DNA from: Trachelipus rathkii
Taxonomy: Eukaryota > Arthropoda > Malacostraca > Isopoda > Trachelipodidae
Assembly: GCA_015478945.1 (NCBI GenBank)
Contig: JABUQX010126224.1
Location: 12,501-22,500 of the forward strand
DNA length: 10,000 nt
Direction: 5' to 3'
Positions 7,913 through 10,000 of this stretch are shown here, piece after piece. Each line of letters begins with the position of its first letter. Position 1 is the first letter of the stretch. The notes under the pieces were generated by a model. The model searched no databases, had not been told where the DNA came from, and saw nothing but the letters and a program-made list of their open reading frames with translations. A program made the translations under genes and the position numbers.

Positions 7913-8550
7913 TATTCAGGTATGTATACTGTCTCAATCTCGTTAGGCAAGATATTTGTACGCAGTAACACTCTATGCGTGTTCTTAGGATGAAGCTCAC
8001 ATAGTAAATAACCATGAGGTATAGATGTAACTTCTTTATATACTTTTAAGAACTCTTTACGTTGAGTAGGGAACATTTGGGTAGCCACAACATTTACCTG
8101 ACTCATATCCCTCCGTTGCCCAAACAAGATTAAATACTGTGTGTTTAAAGACACATCACGCATATACTTATTCTGATGAAAGATATTCTGCGTTATAAAA
8201 AATACTGTGATGTTTAAATGATGAGAGTAAACTGTGAAAGTTTCGCTATATCCTCAATTCAATTTAACTGCATCAAATCATCAAGGAATCATAATTTTTA
8301 TCCCCCTGGTAAACATTGACAGAGCTTTTAATGTCTATAACCCTTCGTGAAATTTTGATTACATCTTTGTAAATCTTTAAACTTTTCTTTGGTAACACTG
8401 TAACACCGATATGATTTTAACAGGTTCTGTTTCGAAAATCTGCAACCTCTTTAAAAATGTTTAATAACAGAAAGGTTTTCCCACACCCTGTAGGGACCAG
8501 ACACAAGACATGTAGCAGGTGTCCGGAACATAAATTTACCAACGTTCCAT
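7912..8550 (-). pseudogene. FtsK/HerA (A32-like) DNA-packaging ATPase, broken by frameshifts
   Basis: Motifs appear in the right order but in different frames. An ATG at 8550 opens a short lead with FRTPATCLVSG, then a Walker A motif PTGCGKT at 8498-8474, where an extra T at 8492 breaks the frame. A Walker B-like FLDDLM lies at about 8288-8270 and a sensor-like FFITQN at about 8199-8182. The last segment, open from about 8240 to the stop at 7914-7912, contains RDVSLNTQYLILF and ends IETVYIPE. At least five indels fall between 8500 and 8230. The total span, 213 codons, is normal for this packaging ATPase family. In relatives it pumps the genome into the capsid. The start is only 38 bp from the right TIR. 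A shorter in-frame ATG at 8163 is not a credible start, because conserved sequence extends upstream of it. Confidence 0.8.
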
Positions 8551-8598
8551 TCCTAGATTGACCCCGACACTAATGAATAAGAAAAGGTTGCACTTATG

Positions 8599-8603
8599 TT
8601 ATA
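8599..8603 (-). promoter_or_regulatory. TATA-like box in the inner edge of the right TIR
   Basis: CTTTATAAC on the minus strand lies about 50 bases upstream of the probable ATPase start and points inward, the direction of all core genes. The same bases in the left TIR encode protease residues on the opposite strand. Promoter activity is an inference from position and motif only. Confidence 0.35.
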
Positions 8604-8689
8604 AAGGCTTAAAATAAAAATATAAAATAAAAAAACTTGTTTTCTTTTCCTGTTTTTTTATCCCAAGAACTTATTTTCCACACAATAAA

Positions 8690-9490
8690 AATTTACCTTA
8701 ATCAATAGATCATAGATGGTCAGGAGATCGCACTCAATCTCAAGATCACAACTGGTCAGGAGGGCGGGTTTGGATGGGTGTTTGATTTACTGATTTACTG
8801 ATTTTAGGGGTATGTAAAAACGTTACAATTTTTAGTAAAAAATTTGACCTTAATCAATAGAATCAATAGATCACTAGATCAATAGATCAATAGATTCAAT
8901 AGATCACAACTCCGCGCCTCGCGCAGCGCCCGCTGGGTTTGGGTTGGCTGATTCCTACTGATTTACTGAATTTAGGGGTATGTAAAACGCTTACAATTTT
9001 ACGTAAAAAATTTGACCTTATCATAGATCATAGATCAACTAGATCAATAGATCAATAGATCAACAACTGGTCAGGAGGGTGGGTTGGGTGCTTGATTTAC
9101 TGATTTACCTGATCTTAGGGTATGTAAACACGTTAACAATTTTACGTAAACAAAACTTGAACCTTAATCAATAGCATCAATAGATCCAATAGATCAATAG
9201 ATCAATAGATCAATGATTAATAGATCATTAGATCAATAGATTCAATGGATCCACAACTGGTTCAGCCGCCCACGGGTAGCCCGTGGCATGGTGGTTGATT
9301 CTACTGACTTTACTGGATTTAGGGTAATGTAAACATGCACATTTTAGTAAAAAATTTGGACCTTAACTCATAGATCAATAGATTAACTAGATCCAATAGA
9401 TCATAGATCACATAGATCATGATTGGAACAGAAGGGTGGTTTGGATGATCGGTATGAAATTGTTATGATTTTAACGATTTAGGGTATCGT
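8690..9490. repeat. Right TIR tandem array, five anchor blocks
   Basis: The inverted anchor (TTTAGGGTATGT and variants) appears near 8803, 8971, 9113, 9318 and 9478. Between anchors are ATCAATAG runs and the AAATTTGACCTTA block, mirroring the left array. Spacing is irregular (about 140 to 205 bp). Two units carry GC-rich patches, at about 8910-8935 and 9264-9288, in place of the usual CTGGTCAGGAGGG-like segment. Many one-base indels distinguish this array from the left one. Confidence 0.85.
9270..9286. repeat. 7-bp GC hairpin within the right array
   Basis: CCACGGG at 9270-9276 pairs perfectly with CCCGTGG at 9280-9286 around a TAG loop. It lies inside a GC-rich patch that the left TIR units lack. 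Confidence 0.7.
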
Positions 9491-9644
9491 AAAAAATGTA
9501 AGTTTTTTTAATGTTATACAACACGAAAAAGAATAAATTTTTGTTTTAGTAAACGAACAAAAACAAAAATATTTAAAATAAAATAAAAAATATAAATTTT
9601 TGCCAAAAAAATTAAGTTGAAAACGAACACGTTTGCATTCTCGT

Positions 9645-9850
9645 ACCGGTTCGCACATGCAGGACGCGGGGGCGCGCGCACGCGCCCCTTCCGCGGTGGT
9701 TCGCGCCGGCGGGCGCGCCTGCGGGCGCCGCACACGCGTCGGCATCCGCGCCGGCGGGCGCACGAACGGGCCCAAGCTCGCCCCAGTTTCGCGACGGCAT
9801 CTCGCCACTGCCGCTTCCGGGCCTGCGGCGCGCGCACCCGCAACGACTGC
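9645..9850. repeat. GC-rich block of the right TIR
   Basis: Inverted and diverged counterpart of 1195-1400. It contains the same CGCGCCGGCGGGCGC-type units and CpG density. Frames through it on both strands are Arg/Ala-rich and are not credible genes. The outermost part of the TIR, 9851-10000, is AT-rich and again matches the left copy. Confidence 0.8.
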
Positions 9851-10000
9851 GACCTGATCGACGCTAACCTTCTTTGTTATGAGCAACGAAGTCTCAACAC
9901 CTTAGTTGAGATCTAAACATCCTTATAACACTATATTTTAACACAAAATATTGTATTATTATACACAATCATTTACTATCCCACCACGGCACTGCAACCG

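Larger units (their letters stand above)
1043..10000. mobile_element. Maverick/Polinton/adintovirus-like integrated element (right end cut by window)
   Basis: Long inverted repeats at 1043-2185 and 8588-10000 bracket a 6.4 kb core in which all eight genes read on the minus strand. The gene set is the morphogenesis and integration module of the Polinton/adintovirus world: packaging ATPase, chromodomain integrase, adenain-like protease, candidate major and minor capsid proteins and small basic virion-type proteins. No PolB, helicase or Rep gene is visible. The outer ends and any target-site duplication cannot be seen, since the right TIR leaves the window. Frameshifts in four genes and divergence between the TIRs suggest an inactive copy, unless they are assembly errors. 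Confidence 0.85.
8588..10000 (-). repeat. Right terminal inverted repeat (partial)
   Basis: Inverted copy of 1043-2185, longer because its tandem array has five anchor blocks instead of four and contains extra GC-rich patches. It has many one-base differences from the left copy. The inner edge at 8588 lies 38 bp upstream of the probable ATPase start codon. The outer end is not reached within the window. Confidence 0.9.

Noticed and set aside
9479..9916. Arg/Ala-rich frames on both strands in the right TIR
   Set aside because: Same compositional effect as at the left end. No recognisable motif.

Overview
The window is eukaryotic DNA holding most of one integrated virus-like mobile element of the Maverick/Polinton/adintovirus type. 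The host is not identified. The flank is AT-rich with long ATT and CTCCGA/CTCCGG microsatellites, and no protein in it is recognisable as host. The element runs from about 1043 to the right edge, where it is cut off. Its long, imperfect terminal inverted repeats (TIRs) are 1043-2185 and 8588-10000. Each TIR has a GC-rich block and an array of ~148 bp repeats that contain 8-bp repeats.

The 6.4 kb core (2186-8587) has eight genes, all on the minus strand. In transcription order they are: an FtsK/A32-type packaging ATPase (8550-7912, broken), a small basic protein with a hydrophobic tail (7912-7586), a polyglutamine protein of unknown function (7589-6639), a retrovirus-like integrase with a C-terminal chromodomain (6421-5349, broken), a candidate minor capsid protein (5330-4403, one frameshift), a small basic protein with adenain-like cleavage motifs (4393-4037), a candidate major capsid protein of the F54H12.2-like family (3969/3918-2613, broken in the middle) and an adenain-like cysteine protease (2613-2155, intact). 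The order and spacing suggest two compact transcription units, 8550-6639 and 6421-2155, separated by a 217 bp AT-rich gap. Several genes abut or overlap by stop/start junctions.

Together these genes would make, mature and fill a capsid and insert the DNA into a chromosome. No DNA polymerase B, helicase or Rep gene is visible between the TIRs, although autonomous Polintons and adintoviruses carry PolB. The element therefore looks like a compact, polymerase-less relative that borrows replication from the host or a helper. The copy is damaged by many one-base indels, densest at 8230-8500 and 2880-3105. Either the element is decaying or the assembly was poorly polished there; the sequence alone does not decide.

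The first kilobase lies outside the TIR as far as can be detected. It holds microsatellites and several strong hairpins, three of them capped by a GAA triloop.
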